Assembly: GCA_037138335.1 (NCBI GenBank)
Contig: JBAXIO010000008.1
Span: forward strand, 62,001 to 126,000
Direction of reading: 5' to 3'
From: CAIRDP01 sp037138335
Lineage (GTDB): Bacteria; Bacteroidota; Bacteroidia; Bacteroidales; FEN-979
DNA length: 64,000 nt
In this document: piece after piece, positions 25,858-33,713 of the stretch
How positions within the stretch are numbered: the stretch's first letter is position 1
How the letters are laid out: each line of letters begins with the position of its first letter
The notes under the pieces: generated by a model
What the model was told of the DNA's origin: nothing
The model's input: the letters and a program-made list of their open reading frames with translations, nothing else
The model's database searches: none
Translations under genes and position numbers: made by a program

Positions 25858-26145
25858 ATGTACATGGATTATGACGAAAGCCCATATTTAACAGCTCTTT
25901 CAGAAATAAGTTCTGATGACTTTGAGGAAAGAGATTGGTTGTATCGAAATTTCAAACTCTATAAGAAAACTCTAAATTGGCCGGATAATTTATGGCCAAT
26001 CGGAAGAAGTAATTTAGTAAAAGGAACACTTCGAGAAAAGTTTAATTCTACCTACAAGGAAATATTGGAGGAATTTGAATATAGTTTGAACCTCAAATCG
26101 AAAACCCTTGAAATCCGCGATACGCCGCCACTTGCTGCTTGTTAG
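25858..26145 (+). CDS. Hypothetical protein, 95 aa
   Basis: A 95-residue acidic protein (MYMDYDESPYLTALSEISSD...) with RNFKLYKKTLNWPDNLWPIG in the centre. The last codons (RDTPPLAAC) come from locally G+C-rich sequence (~26,118-26,141) that stands out from the AT-rich context, so the original C-terminus may have been replaced by a rearrangement. Same strand as the 169-aa gene, 90 bp apart; convergent with the WG-repeat gene. Confidence 0.5.
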   Translation: MYMDYDESPYLTALSEISSDDFEERDWLYRNFKLYKKTLNWPDNLWPIGRSNLVKGTLREKFNSTYKEILEEFEYSLNLKSKTLEIRDTPPLAAC

Positions 26146-26161
26146 TTCTCTATTGTGGTTA

Positions 26162-27553
26162 TTAAAATTGATTCCAAAAATCAATACTCTGTTGGTCCAT
26201 GTCTAAATTATCATCATAATTCGACCAATCTATATTGTCAACTTCGTTAGCTCTGGAACTATACTCATTGTCTTTCTTCTTAGTTTTCCAATTACCTGAT
26301 GTGTAATCAAAACCATATTTAGTTTCTAAGCTATTAAACCCTTTGATATAATCAATTTCCATTTGAGTTGTATCAAAGTCTATATACAATGTTTCTGCTT
26401 CGACTTCTTTACGACTATTTAAATACAGATATGCACTTGTTGACTTCTGACTTAAATCAACAAACCATTTTTTAAAACCTAATTCATCTGAAATTTGGGC
26501 AGTTAAAAAATCAACAATATAGCGTGGTGAAAATTGGCCAAAAATAGTCGAGCCATACCAGAAATCAGCAAAGGGTCTTCCAATAAAATTATTTGAACAG
26601 ACTATTCCTTCCAATGAATGTTCTTTGAAATAATTTGGATTTAAATTTTCATAAGCAGAGGAATACATTGATGAATTATCCTCAAAATAATAATTTTTAT
26701 TTTCATTTATCCTTGATAGATTGTCTTTTGGCTTATTTAATAATTTCTCATTATTCTTATCAATAAAATTCCATGCAAAATCAGAAATATATGTACCTGT
26801 GTTCCAATCTTTAAGTTTTCTACATTTTGCAATTGCCACAGCTGCATAGCCCTCTGAAAAAGAACGAGCATCATCATAAATCGCTGGAACAATAAGTTTT
26901 CCAGTAGTATCAATAAATCCAAAATATCCATCCTTTTTTACTTTTGCCAATCCATCATTGAAGCCACATGCAAATTCAAAAGTTTCATCAAATTTAAATT
27001 TTCCCAATAAATGACGATTAAACGATTCTACCGAAATAAAACCCCATTCTTTATCAAAATGTTTAACAGCGATTAATCCATTTCCGGGCAAGGAGAAATC
27101 TTCAATTAAGGAAATTAACATACCCCCATCATACCTGTTAATTAGTAAACAACCTTTTCTGTTCAAATCATCTGGATAGCCTTTAACCTTAATATTTAAA
27201 GAGTCAAATTCCTTTTTTAATTGTCCACAATCTACACTTACTATCAAATTATGCCTTATTATGTAATTTTTAAGAAAAAATTCATTATTAGGTGAAATAC
27301 AATTAAAAGCGGTATTAATAATTTTTGAAAAACGAAATGTTTTCAATACAGACTCTCCAATTGGATTTATAATATCCCATTTTTTATCATACTTATATAC
27401 AAATGCATAACCATCAAAGAATGATTTAGCATATTTATATTTCTCCTTACTTAAGGTGTTTCCATAATAATCTTCATAGAAGAATTTATGAAACCAACTA
27501 TTATCATGGTAGGTATCTTTATTAAACTCAAATTTCAATATTGGATATGGCAT
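26162..27553 (-). CDS. WG-repeat protein
   Basis: A 463-residue protein with several WG (KWG) repeats: KKWDIINPIGESV (~57-69), KEWGFISVESFN (~169-180), GYFGFIDTTGKLIVPAIYDDARSFSEGYAAV (~209-239) and AWNFIDKNNE (~265-274). The repeats form beta-rich, probably propeller-like or solenoid surfaces used for binding; their partners are unknown. The C-terminal ~180 residues have no recognised family. No signal peptide, so likely cytosolic. Such proteins occur in toxin and defence loci, but also elsewhere. Confidence 0.7.
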   Translation of the reverse strand: MPYPILKFEFNKDTYHDNSWFHKFFYEDYYGNTLSKEKYKYAKSFFDGYAFVYKYDKKWDIINPIGESVLKTFRFSKIINTAFNCISPNNEFFLKNYIIRHNLIVSVDCGQLKKEFDSLNIKVKGYPDDLNRKGCLLINRYDGGMLISLIEDFSLPGNGLIAVKHFDKEWGFISVESFNRHLLGKFKFDETFEFACGFNDGLAKVKKDGYFGFIDTTGKLIVPAIYDDARSFSEGYAAVAIAKCRKLKDWNTGTYISDFAWNFIDKNNEKLLNKPKDNLSRINENKNYYFEDNSSMYSSAYENLNPNYFKEHSLEGIVCSNNFIGRPFADFWYGSTIFGQFSPRYIVDFLTAQISDELGFKKWFVDLSQKSTSAYLYLNSRKEVEAETLYIDFDTTQMEIDYIKGFNSLETKYGFDYTSGNWKTKKKDNEYSSRANEVDNIDWSNYDDNLDMDQQSIDFWNQF

Positions 27554-27616
27554 TGGGGATAGATGCTTTAAAATTATTGGTATTACTGTATATAATCTCT
27601 TCGCCGTCCACGATAT

Positions 27617-27850
27617 TTATGGTTTATATTTATCGGTTAATAAAATAATATCGGTGTCGGCTGCAAATTGAATCAGTTCCAAATCTTTCAACTCTAAAAG
27701 CCCCCGTTGAATATCATTTGTAGGAATATCAGTCAAACTTTTTAGTAAATGGTCTCGATGTATTGAAGTCGAATTGCCCAAATTTTCCGAAAAGATGTGA
27801 GATTCCTTTATACAGGTTTTAATCCTGAAAATTATCTCGTCTGTTGTCAT
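27617..27850 (-). CDS. Small hypothetical protein, 77 aa
   Basis: A 77-residue protein with the helix-helix-helix-strand order of a small winged-helix domain (HRDHLLKSLTDIPTNDIQRGLLELKDLELIQF, then a strand ILLTDKY). The assignment is from shape only. It is 63 bp upstream of the WG-repeat gene on the same strand. Confidence 0.45.
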   Translation of the reverse strand: MTTDEIIFRIKTCIKESHIFSENLGNSTSIHRDHLLKSLTDIPTNDIQRGLLELKDLELIQFAADTDIILLTDKYKP

Positions 27851-28098
27851 ATGATTAATCTTTAGTTAAAGCTATTAAAACCCAATTACCGCAAAGGAAT
27901 CACTAAATACCATTTAAATATACCACATGGTAACCTGCAGTCACCTAAATAGTCGTAATTTATGTTGGCAAGATAACAAAAATATTGCGAAACATATTTC
28001 TTTCTTTTGGTTGAAACCATGGTGCAGTTTGTACAGCGTAATATTTTAACTTACCAGTAAGCTCAACCATCTCACTTTTTCACAAATTTAGTCTAGCT

Positions 28099-28165
28099 GT
28101 CACTTCCACCGACCTCGGTGACTTCACTTCCCCAGATACCTATCAACTTCAGATTTCCAAACCCT
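28099..28165 (-). repeat. Copy 3 (intact) of HTH-tail/hairpin repeat
   Basis: The 3' end of the intact HTH gene plus the downstream hairpin CACCGACCTCGGTG (28107-28120). Diverged copies are at 19,737-19,785 and 23,911-23,977, all on the same strand. Confidence 0.7.
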
Positions 28166-28534
28166 CTTTGATTCTCTTGCACCCGGCTTATCTACACCCG
28201 AAATCCCAATTTTCTTCAACTTCCCCTGTTTAATAAGTTTATAAATCATAGCAGGTGTCAATTTTGTATAGTTGGCCACCTCTTCAACCGTCATTACTTC
28301 ATCACCCCCTTTGTTGGGGTACTTTTCCTCAATCATTTTGGGTAATTCAATCGACAGATACCATTCCGATAATCGGAATAGAGTGTTCATGTTTTCTACC
28401 TCAAATTTAAACGGGGTAATGGCCTTCTTACCGTTCTTCTGAACCAGACGATCACAATGGTCGGTAAGTTCGGTTAAAATCGTTTCTTTTGTGGAGTTTG
28501 AAAGGTATTCAAACAATTCGGATAAACTTCTCAT
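28124..28534 (-). CDS. Excisionase-like HTH protein
   Basis: A 136-residue protein. The C-terminal ~55 residues (VMTVEEVANYTKLTPAMIYK, then LIKQGKLKKIGISG and RVWKSEVDRYLGK) are a classic MerR/excisionase-type HTH_17 domain with its wing, as used by Xis proteins and small regulators of integrative elements. The N-terminal ~75 residues are helical and unassigned. Its 3' end recurs twice more upstream as fragments, suggesting that this gene's end is a recombination target. The IS4 element lies 200 bp upstream of its start. Confidence 0.75.
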   Translation of the reverse strand: MRSLSELFEYLSNSTKETILTELTDHCDRLVQKNGKKAITPFKFEVENMNTLFRLSEWYLSIELPKMIEEKYPNKGGDEVMTVEEVANYTKLTPAMIYKLIKQGKLKKIGISGVDKPGARESKRVWKSEVDRYLGK

Positions 28535-28733
28535 AATAATGTTTTCATTATTGTATCCGGGAAAAGAGGAGAAGTTTAAAATAATTTAAGGGAATGGAAG
28601 ATATATATATAAAGCTTGAAAAAGATGGACTACTTGACAAGTTAAAAACTTATTAAGAAATTGGTCTGAAAAGAAATATAATTATCTATGCAACATTATG
28701 AAATTGATGTCATTAAAATTATTTCTATGTTTT

Positions 28734-30043
28734 CACTAGCGTTGCGTCTTAGTTATAACAATATCAACTGATTACAATTTTGTTCTTTGACATCTTGATA
28801 ATTTTCGGTTAAAAAGAGCTTCTTTATTGGTGTACGATCAAATGCAGAAAGGCTTACCATTTGCAGGATTTCGTAAAGTGAATGTTGCAAGTTGAGCTTT
28901 TTCTTTGCGAGGAGTACAAGCACATAAGTTGAAATAGCTATCCAAATCTGCGTCTTTACTGCATTTTCGCTATGCCCCCAAAATGTTAGTATTTTCAGAT
29001 GTTGCTTTATCCATTTGAAAAATGTTTCGATTCCCCAACGATTCCTGTATAAAGCTGCGATTGTTAAGGCTGATAATTTGAAATTATTTGTGAGAAAGAC
29101 AAATGTATTAGCACTTTCTGCATCAAAATATCGAATTCGCCTTAGGTTACCGGGATATCTTTTTATCGTTGCTGGGCCAGTAAATTCAATGGTTTGGTCG
29201 CAAAGAACCCCTTTCGCTTTGTCTGGTATTCCACGGTCTAGGACTCTGTATTTCATGTTCTCTTTTGCTCTGATTACAAAGTTTGTCCGCTCACGTGCAA
29301 GCCGCCACAGTCGTGCAAAATCGATGTACGCTTTATCCATAACCAGGTAACTTCCTGCAGGCAGTGAAAAGTAATCCAATGTTTTAACCTCGTGCACAGA
29401 ACCCTCGGTGATAAAGATATATTCTGGTATAGCCGTTTTAAGATCAAGTAGTGTATGAAGTTTTACTGCTCCCTTTGTTGATCGAAACTTGGCCCACCAG
29501 AATACATCTAAACACAGATCCACTACTGTTGCATCCAGAGCAAAGATTCTTCCTTTAAGCTTCGAATCCAGTTGGTTCTCATTAGCATAAATGATTTTTG
29601 CCTGTTCAATAAGTTTGAGGCCAAAATCACGGAAAATTCTCCAGTCTCTGCTCTCGTTGGCTCTTGAGATGGTTGATTTATCGAATGCTTTACCTATCCC
29701 GAGCCGATACAACTTATCCTGGTGCAGGCTTAGGCAAAGTGCTGTATCACTTAAACTTTCCCGATGAGTAAGTTGCCCGAATGCCATGCAGAGAAACTGT
29801 TTCCAACAGGTAAAGTCCTTGGCTTTATAGTTCCCATTGTACCGTTTGACGCATACTTTGAACAGATCATCTGAAGCGAATTCAATCAATTGAGCAAACA
29901 CCATCTTTCCCTTGTTCATCCTTGTATTTTGGAACAAAGAAAGGTAAAACCAATTTCTAATCGTCGCCGACCAAAAAACTCTTCAAACGAAGATATATCA
30001 AGACTTTCAAAGAACTTTTATTAAAAACAACGCAACGCTAGTG
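28734..30043 (-). mobile_element. Complete IS4-family insertion sequence
   Basis: A 1310-bp element bounded by identical 14-bp inverted repeats CACTAGCGTTGCGT (28734-28747 and, on the other strand, 30030-30043) and a perfect 9-bp target duplication. It contains one transposase gene on the minus strand that fills almost the whole length. All parts needed for transposition look intact. Confidence 0.93.
28753..29937 (-). CDS. IS4-family transposase
   Basis: A 394-residue DDE transposase. The first Asp is in ALDATVVDL (~168-176), the second in LVMDKAYIDF (~226-235) and the YREK-type signature with the Glu is YRNRWGIETFFKWIKQHL (~325-342). These are in the right order and spacing for the IS4 family. 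Length and reading frame are intact. The start used gives MFQNTRMNKGKM; the internal Met7 is an alternative. It cuts and pastes the surrounding element. Confidence 0.92.
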   Translation of the reverse strand: MFQNTRMNKGKMVFAQLIEFASDDLFKVCVKRYNGNYKAKDFTCWKQFLCMAFGQLTHRESLSDTALCLSLHQDKLYRLGIGKAFDKSTISRANESRDWRIFRDFGLKLIEQAKIIYANENQLDSKLKGRIFALDATVVDLCLDVFWWAKFRSTKGAVKLHTLLDLKTAIPEYIFITEGSVHEVKTLDYFSLPAGSYLVMDKAYIDFARLWRLARERTNFVIRAKENMKYRVLDRGIPDKAKGVLCDQTIEFTGPATIKRYPGNLRRIRYFDAESANTFVFLTNNFKLSALTIAALYRNRWGIETFFKWIKQHLKILTFWGHSENAVKTQIWIAISTYVLVLLAKKKLNLQHSLYEILQMVSLSAFDRTPIKKLFLTENYQDVKEQNCNQLILL

Positions 30044-30165
30044 CTATGTTTTAACTTTTCTTTAAATTTAACCTTGACATTTTATGTTAAAGAATTATAT
30101 TTGTATAATAGATTATTCGAAAATATCAGTGTCTTTTACAATTTTAAACTTAATACCTTCGCAAA

Positions 30166-30672
30166 ATGGATAAAAAAACATTATTATGGGTATTACTACT
30201 ATCCCTATCATTGATTGGCTTTGAAAAAACCGCCTATCCAGCAAAAAAACATCATCAAGCTTTTAATAAAAATGACACCATCCCAAAGGGCCGCGCAGTG
30301 GTATATGTTTATTCATTAGCATCAGCGTATAAAATATGGATTGATTCTATGGAAAATAAACAAAAAGTTCGAGTTAAGGAATGCATTGCATTTTACGTAC
30401 AACCCGGAAGTTATTCAATTTCTGCCAAGAGTTCTGATGATATAACTAAGGAAATAATATTAACGAAAGTTGATGCAGGAAAAAAATATTTTATTTCAGT
30501 TGAAGTTGGTGAAATTGTTCATCACCAATTTACTGGGCAGTATGATACTTATACTCATCAATGGAAAACATATACTTTAGATTGGAAAGTCCCTGCTCTT
30601 AAATCGAAACCATATGAACAAGCTTTACGAGAACTTGATAATTATGAGATATCGGCAACAATTTATCGATAA
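30166..30672 (+). CDS. Secreted DUF2846-like protein
   Basis: A 168-residue protein with an N-terminal signal sequence (TLLWVLLLSLSLIGF, ~4-18) and a beta-rich body. GRAVVYVYSLAS (~45-56), FYVQPGSYSISA (~83-94) and AGKKYFISVEVG (~112-123) follow the DUF2846 pattern (strand, PG turn, then G-x-x-YY-I). It resembles the gene at 32711-33172 in layout. Probably periplasmic; the function of the family is not known. A TAnnTTTG element is not evident upstream. It lies 114 bp to the right of the IS target duplication. Confidence 0.6.
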   Translation: MDKKTLLWVLLLSLSLIGFEKTAYPAKKHHQAFNKNDTIPKGRAVVYVYSLASAYKIWIDSMENKQKVRVKECIAFYVQPGSYSISAKSSDDITKEIILTKVDAGKKYFISVEVGEIVHHQFTGQYDTYTHQWKTYTLDWKVPALKSKPYEQALRELDNYEISATIYR

Positions 30673-30757
30673 TTTAGATAATTAATGGGGACAATAATCG
30701 ATTGTTTCTATGTATGTTTTTGACATAATAAAATAAAAGAAAGAAAAATGTTTTAAA

Positions 30758-30803
30758 CCCTTTTTAAAAAGGTGTCTACTTTTATAGCGGTTTTTAAACA
30801 CCT
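30758..30803. terminator. Candidate bidirectional terminator between convergent genes
   Basis: CCCTTTTTAAAAAGG (30758-30772) is nearly palindromic, and AGGTGT (30770-30775) pairs with ACACCT (30798-30803) across a T-rich loop. It lies between the convergent secreted-protein genes ending at 30672 and 30818. Confidence 0.4.
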
Positions 30804-30817
30804 CTTGTGGATGTAGT

Positions 30818-31054
30818 TTATTTCCCAATTGATGAGCATTTAGTACTACTTGTTCCGCAAGCATTGAACGCTACAGTACTACTGGAAAAAAATAAACAGG
30901 AAAGACCGGCCTTACAATCGGAGTCTTTACTGCATGTACAGCATTCTTCTCCATTACAAGATTTATCCTTTGTACAAGAGATAACATTAAAAATAGAGAT
31001 TACAATTAAAAATACAATTGTGACAATTGACAGTTTAGTTTTCATGTTTTTCAT
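30818..31054 (-). CDS. Cys-rich small lipoprotein
   Basis: A 78-residue precursor. Residues ~6-26 are a hydrophobic signal (KLSIVTIVFLIVISIFNVIS) ending at a lipobox-like VISC with Cys27 as the candidate lipid anchor. The ~50-residue mature part has eight more Cys (KSCNGEECCTCSKDSDC, then LSC, NAC, KC), an unusual density suggesting disulfide knots. Its start overlaps the end of the MauE-like gene by 20 bp and a thioredoxin-like gene precedes that, so the operon contains the likely redox machinery for its own product. It could be a signalling or antagonistic peptide; no family recognised. Confidence 0.6.
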   Translation of the reverse strand: MKNMKTKLSIVTIVFLIVISIFNVISCTKDKSCNGEECCTCSKDSDCKAGLSCLFFSSSTVAFNACGTSSTKCSSIGK

Positions 31055-31550
31055 AGTAACTTTTTTTATTCAATTTGAAATTAATAAGATAAATACAAAC
31101 GATATCAATTAAAATAACTATGTTTTTGATCAAAAACGTAATATCAGGTTTAATTTGAATAAATGTTCCAAAGCACATGCAACTCTGAAACAATGATTTA
31201 AAGGAGATTACAATAATTGTGAGTATAGAAACGAATAATAACGCTAATAGATAAAGTGATTTGTATGATGAAACCCGAATAAAAGAAATCGCGATAAAGG
31301 ACTCGATCAATAATATGAGGAAAGCGTTTATATATCCAAGATTACTTCCTAAAATTTCAATATTAAAAGAAACCCAACTCCTAAGGGAGAGTAATTTCAA
31401 CATCATCGAAAAAAGAAAAAAACTACCTGTCAAAATATTTAAAATAATAAAAACTTTACTTAGTAAGTTCTTTTTCCAAATAGTTTTTAATTTTAGAATA
31501 CTCTTTTTGAATATCATTTCTATTGTCAGTTGCATATAGTACTTTATCAT
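31035..31550 (-). CDS. MauE/DoxX-like redox membrane protein
   Basis: Up to 171 residues with four membrane segments (~30-50, ~72-90, ~95-118, ~140-160) and SFKSLFQSCMCFGTF (~115-129), the Cys-x-Cys-F-G pattern of MauE-type proteins that pass electrons to periplasmic thioredoxin-like partners. The frame overlaps the thioredoxin-like gene by up to 95 bp, so the true start may be one of the internal Met codons (31535 or 31517) and translation is probably coupled. It is followed by the Cys-rich lipoprotein gene. A role in disulfide formation or exchange for that product is inferred. Confidence 0.65.
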   Translation of the reverse strand: MIKYYMQLTIEMIFKKSILKLKTIWKKNLLSKVFIILNILTGSFFLFSMMLKLLSLRSWVSFNIEILGSNLGYINAFLILLIESFIAISFIRVSSYKSLYLLALLFVSILTIIVISFKSLFQSCMCFGTFIQIKPDITFLIKNIVILIDIVCIYLINFKLNKKSYYEKHEN

Positions 31551-31977
31551 CTCTCAACAAAATTAATTGAGGTGTACTAATCAAGTGAAGTAATTTACAT
31601 AAAGGAAGGTCTGCTTCCATAAACGGAAAGCCATAAGAGTTGAGAATTTCAGTGTTCCAAAACTTAGGCATACAAAGACCTATAAAATCGATAGACTGTT
31701 TATAATTCTTATAAAGATTTTCAATACTATCAGAATATTGAATACATGAGCCACATTTGGGTTTTACAAAAATTAAAAGAAGATATTTTTTTGATTTTTT
31801 AAATGGGTAATTTAAATTTTCTCCGGCTCTTAAAGGTTCAAAAGATATTGTAGGATTAGAAGAATAACGATTTATTAGGAGAATAATATTAAAAATTAAT
31901 AAAATACAAATAATAACTGCAATTGTGTATTTAACATTTAAGTAGGAAAATATTCTAAATTTAAAAATATTAAACAT
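31456..31977 (-). CDS. Membrane-anchored thioredoxin-like protein
   Basis: A 173-residue protein with a single membrane anchor (~17-36, YTIAVIICILLIFNIILLIN) and a thioredoxin-fold domain outside. KYLLLIFVKPKCGSCIQY (~63-80) has the active-site CGSC; the cis-Pro is in STPQLILL (~134-141). It is the first gene of a three-gene unit with the MauE-like protein and the Cys-rich lipoprotein. It most likely reduces or oxidises periplasmic disulfides, with MauE-like protein as its electron partner. Confidence 0.75.
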   Translation of the reverse strand: MFNIFKFRIFSYLNVKYTIAVIICILLIFNIILLINRYSSNPTISFEPLRAGENLNYPFKKSKKYLLLIFVKPKCGSCIQYSDSIENLYKNYKQSIDFIGLCMPKFWNTEILNSYGFPFMEADLPLCKLLHLISTPQLILLRDDKVLYATDNRNDIQKEYSKIKNYLEKELTK

Positions 31978-32034
31978 AATAAAAAATAATAATAAATATC
32001 AAAATTATATTTCGAAAAATATTTTCTCAGTCGA

Positions 32035-32634
32035 TTACTCTTTAAACTTTAACGGTCCCTTATAATCATCCCAAGCTATAGATGCTTCAGTCCTTGTATT
32101 AATTTGATAATCTTCCATTACAACTTTCCCATCTTCAACTATTTTAACATGGATATCAGGACTGAAACTGTCAACCAGAAACGTCTTATGCTTTTGAATA
32201 ATTGGCAGAAAAGTGATTTCTGTTATTTTGTTTGGAAGGATATTGAATTTTAAAACATTCATGTTAAAAAAAGCACTTGTTGATAAAACTTTTTGAACAT
32301 TTTTGCTACTTTTAGAAAGTATATAACCTATGCAGGATATTGCATAAGTACCTACAGGCCTTTCAATTTTAATCTCGGATCCACACTGAGTATGTTTGAC
32401 ACTATCAATGGCTATATATTGTGGGTTAATCTGAGTAATAATTAATGAACTGTCCTTAACATACCAAGAAATTCCTGATCGCTTTAATTTCCATTCAACT
32501 TCATCTTTGAGTTTAACATCAGATTTGTAATTTAATACTTTAATAATCAGGATTCCTGATTGCTTTTGTGAATTTGCGTTGATTGCAATAAACTGCATTA
32601 CAACAATAATTAATAACAATTCAATTTTTTTCAT
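32035..32634 (-). CDS. Secreted hypothetical protein, 199 aa
   Basis: A 199-residue protein with a signal peptide (IELLLIIVVMQFIAINANS, ~4-22, cleavage near Ser-Gln). The body is beta-rich; PVGTYAISCIGYIL (~93-106) recalls the PG-turn strands of its DUF2846-like neighbours. No family assigned. It belongs to a minus-strand run of exported proteins upstream of the thioredoxin-like operon. Confidence 0.55.
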   Translation of the reverse strand: MKKIELLLIIVVMQFIAINANSQKQSGILIIKVLNYKSDVKLKDEVEWKLKRSGISWYVKDSSLIITQINPQYIAIDSVKHTQCGSEIKIERPVGTYAISCIGYILSKSSKNVQKVLSTSAFFNMNVLKFNILPNKITEITFLPIIQKHKTFLVDSFSPDIHVKIVEDGKVVMEDYQINTRTEASIAWDDYKGPLKFKE

Positions 32635-32710
32635 GGTAATTGATATAAGTATTCATTTGTTTTATGATTATAGCCAATCTTTATAAACTTCAAATTGTCA
32701 GAAAGTCTAA

Positions 32711-33172
32711 CTAATTATTAAAAAATATCCTAGCTTGCTTATTCATGCCATGGAATTCACATTTTGAAAGGTCTTTTTGTCCTCTTACATTATCAATCAA
32801 TAATAATTTACAACGTGCATGATTTATACCAAACTTTGGTTTAATCTCAATATAATATGTTTGATTGGGCTCACCCTTAAGAAACAATTCATCAACATTT
32901 TCACAACCACTTGAAAAAACATGCTTCCCCGGATTTAAAATACAGATATAATAATTTTTTGGAGCAAAATTTCCTATAATTGTATCATCACAATCGACTG
33001 GTAAAACCTCATTAGCACTAAGGTTAGAAATTCTATATATATAAACTAATATCTTATTATTATCAATAGTTACGTTTTTTAATGTTTTTTCATTCTTATT
33101 ACTATTTTGAGCCAATAAATAATTTGAACATAAAAGTATTCCCGCTACAATTAATACTAATTTTGTTTTCAT
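32711..33172 (-). CDS. Secreted DUF2846-like protein
   Basis: A 153-residue protein with a signal peptide (TKLVLIVAGILLCSNYLLAQ, ~3-22). KILVYIYRIS (~40-49), YICILNPGKHVF (~74-85) and NQTYYIEIKP (~101-110) are the DUF2846 landmarks. It resembles the gene at 30166-30672 on the other side of the cluster, which suggests a duplicated family. It starts 10 bp after the stop of the 176-aa gene upstream and is probably co-transcribed with it. Confidence 0.6.
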   Translation of the reverse strand: MKTKLVLIVAGILLCSNYLLAQNSNKNEKTLKNVTIDNNKILVYIYRISNLSANEVLPVDCDDTIIGNFAPKNYYICILNPGKHVFSSGCENVDELFLKGEPNQTYYIEIKPKFGINHARCKLLLIDNVRGQKDLSKCEFHGMNKQARIFFNN

Positions 33173-33182
33173 GCTATTTTTA

Positions 33183-33713
33183 CTAAATTGTAATTACTAT
33201 TGCTAATTCTGGTTGATGAAATCCATTTAAATCAGTATTTAACTTTGGGAAAACTGTAAATTGTAATGGACTCCTATAAATAGTGGATTCTTTCTTAATC
33301 GCAAGGCCTATAGATGCCCCTATTAAAGTTAATCCGCTTGTCCAGCAAATTACCCACGTTGTTCTCATATCATTTAAGGGTGGTTCTTTCCAATTAATAG
33401 TGCCTAATAATGATCCGATTAATCCGCCAACACCAAAGCTAATTGCTAAAATACCTGCATAATTGCCGGTTTTTATTATTCTATAGACAGAATGATTACT
33501 AATATTAATTTGCTGTCCACTTTTGTTTTCAAATCTTACTGAATCATTATCAACTCTCAAACTACGGAATTTAATTGTTGTGCCGTCTTGTAAAACTAAC
33601 TTCCCCTTTTTCTGTAAAGGTATCTCAGTGATAGAATTATATTTTTGTCCATAAACAAAGGTGGAAATCAGAATAAAAAAGATTAAACAAGTACTTTTAA
33701 AATAGTGATTCAT
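33183..33713 (-). CDS. Exported hypothetical protein with glycine-rich membrane segments
   Basis: A 176-residue protein with a signal peptide (STCLIFFILISTFVYGQ, ~7-23), a small beta domain (GKLVLQDGTTIKFRSLRVD, ~37-55) and two hydrophobic Gly-rich stretches (AGILAISFGVGGLIGSLLG ~86-104; GLTLIGASIGLAI ~127-139) that could insert into a membrane. No family assigned. First gene of the minus-strand exported cluster. Confidence 0.5.
   Translation of the reverse strand: MNHYFKSTCLIFFILISTFVYGQKYNSITEIPLQKKGKLVLQDGTTIKFRSLRVDNDSVRFENKSGQQINISNHSVYRIIKTGNYAGILAISFGVGGLIGSLLGTINWKEPPLNDMRTTWVICWTSGLTLIGASIGLAIKKESTIYRSPLQFTVFPKLNTDLNGFHQPELAIVITI

Larger units (their letters stand above)
28725..30052. 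repeat. 9-bp target site duplication around IS element
   Basis: CTATGTTTT is present directly left (28725-28733) and directly right (30044-30052) of the insertion sequence, a perfect duplication. It shows insertion by transposition into an intergenic site, recently enough to stay intact. Confidence 0.9.

Noticed and set aside
19751..28120. Exact equal spacing of the three HTH-tail repeats as a sign of tandem duplication
   Set aside because: Spacings are 4168 and 4188 bp, but the gene content between them is unrelated, so the near-equality is taken as chance.
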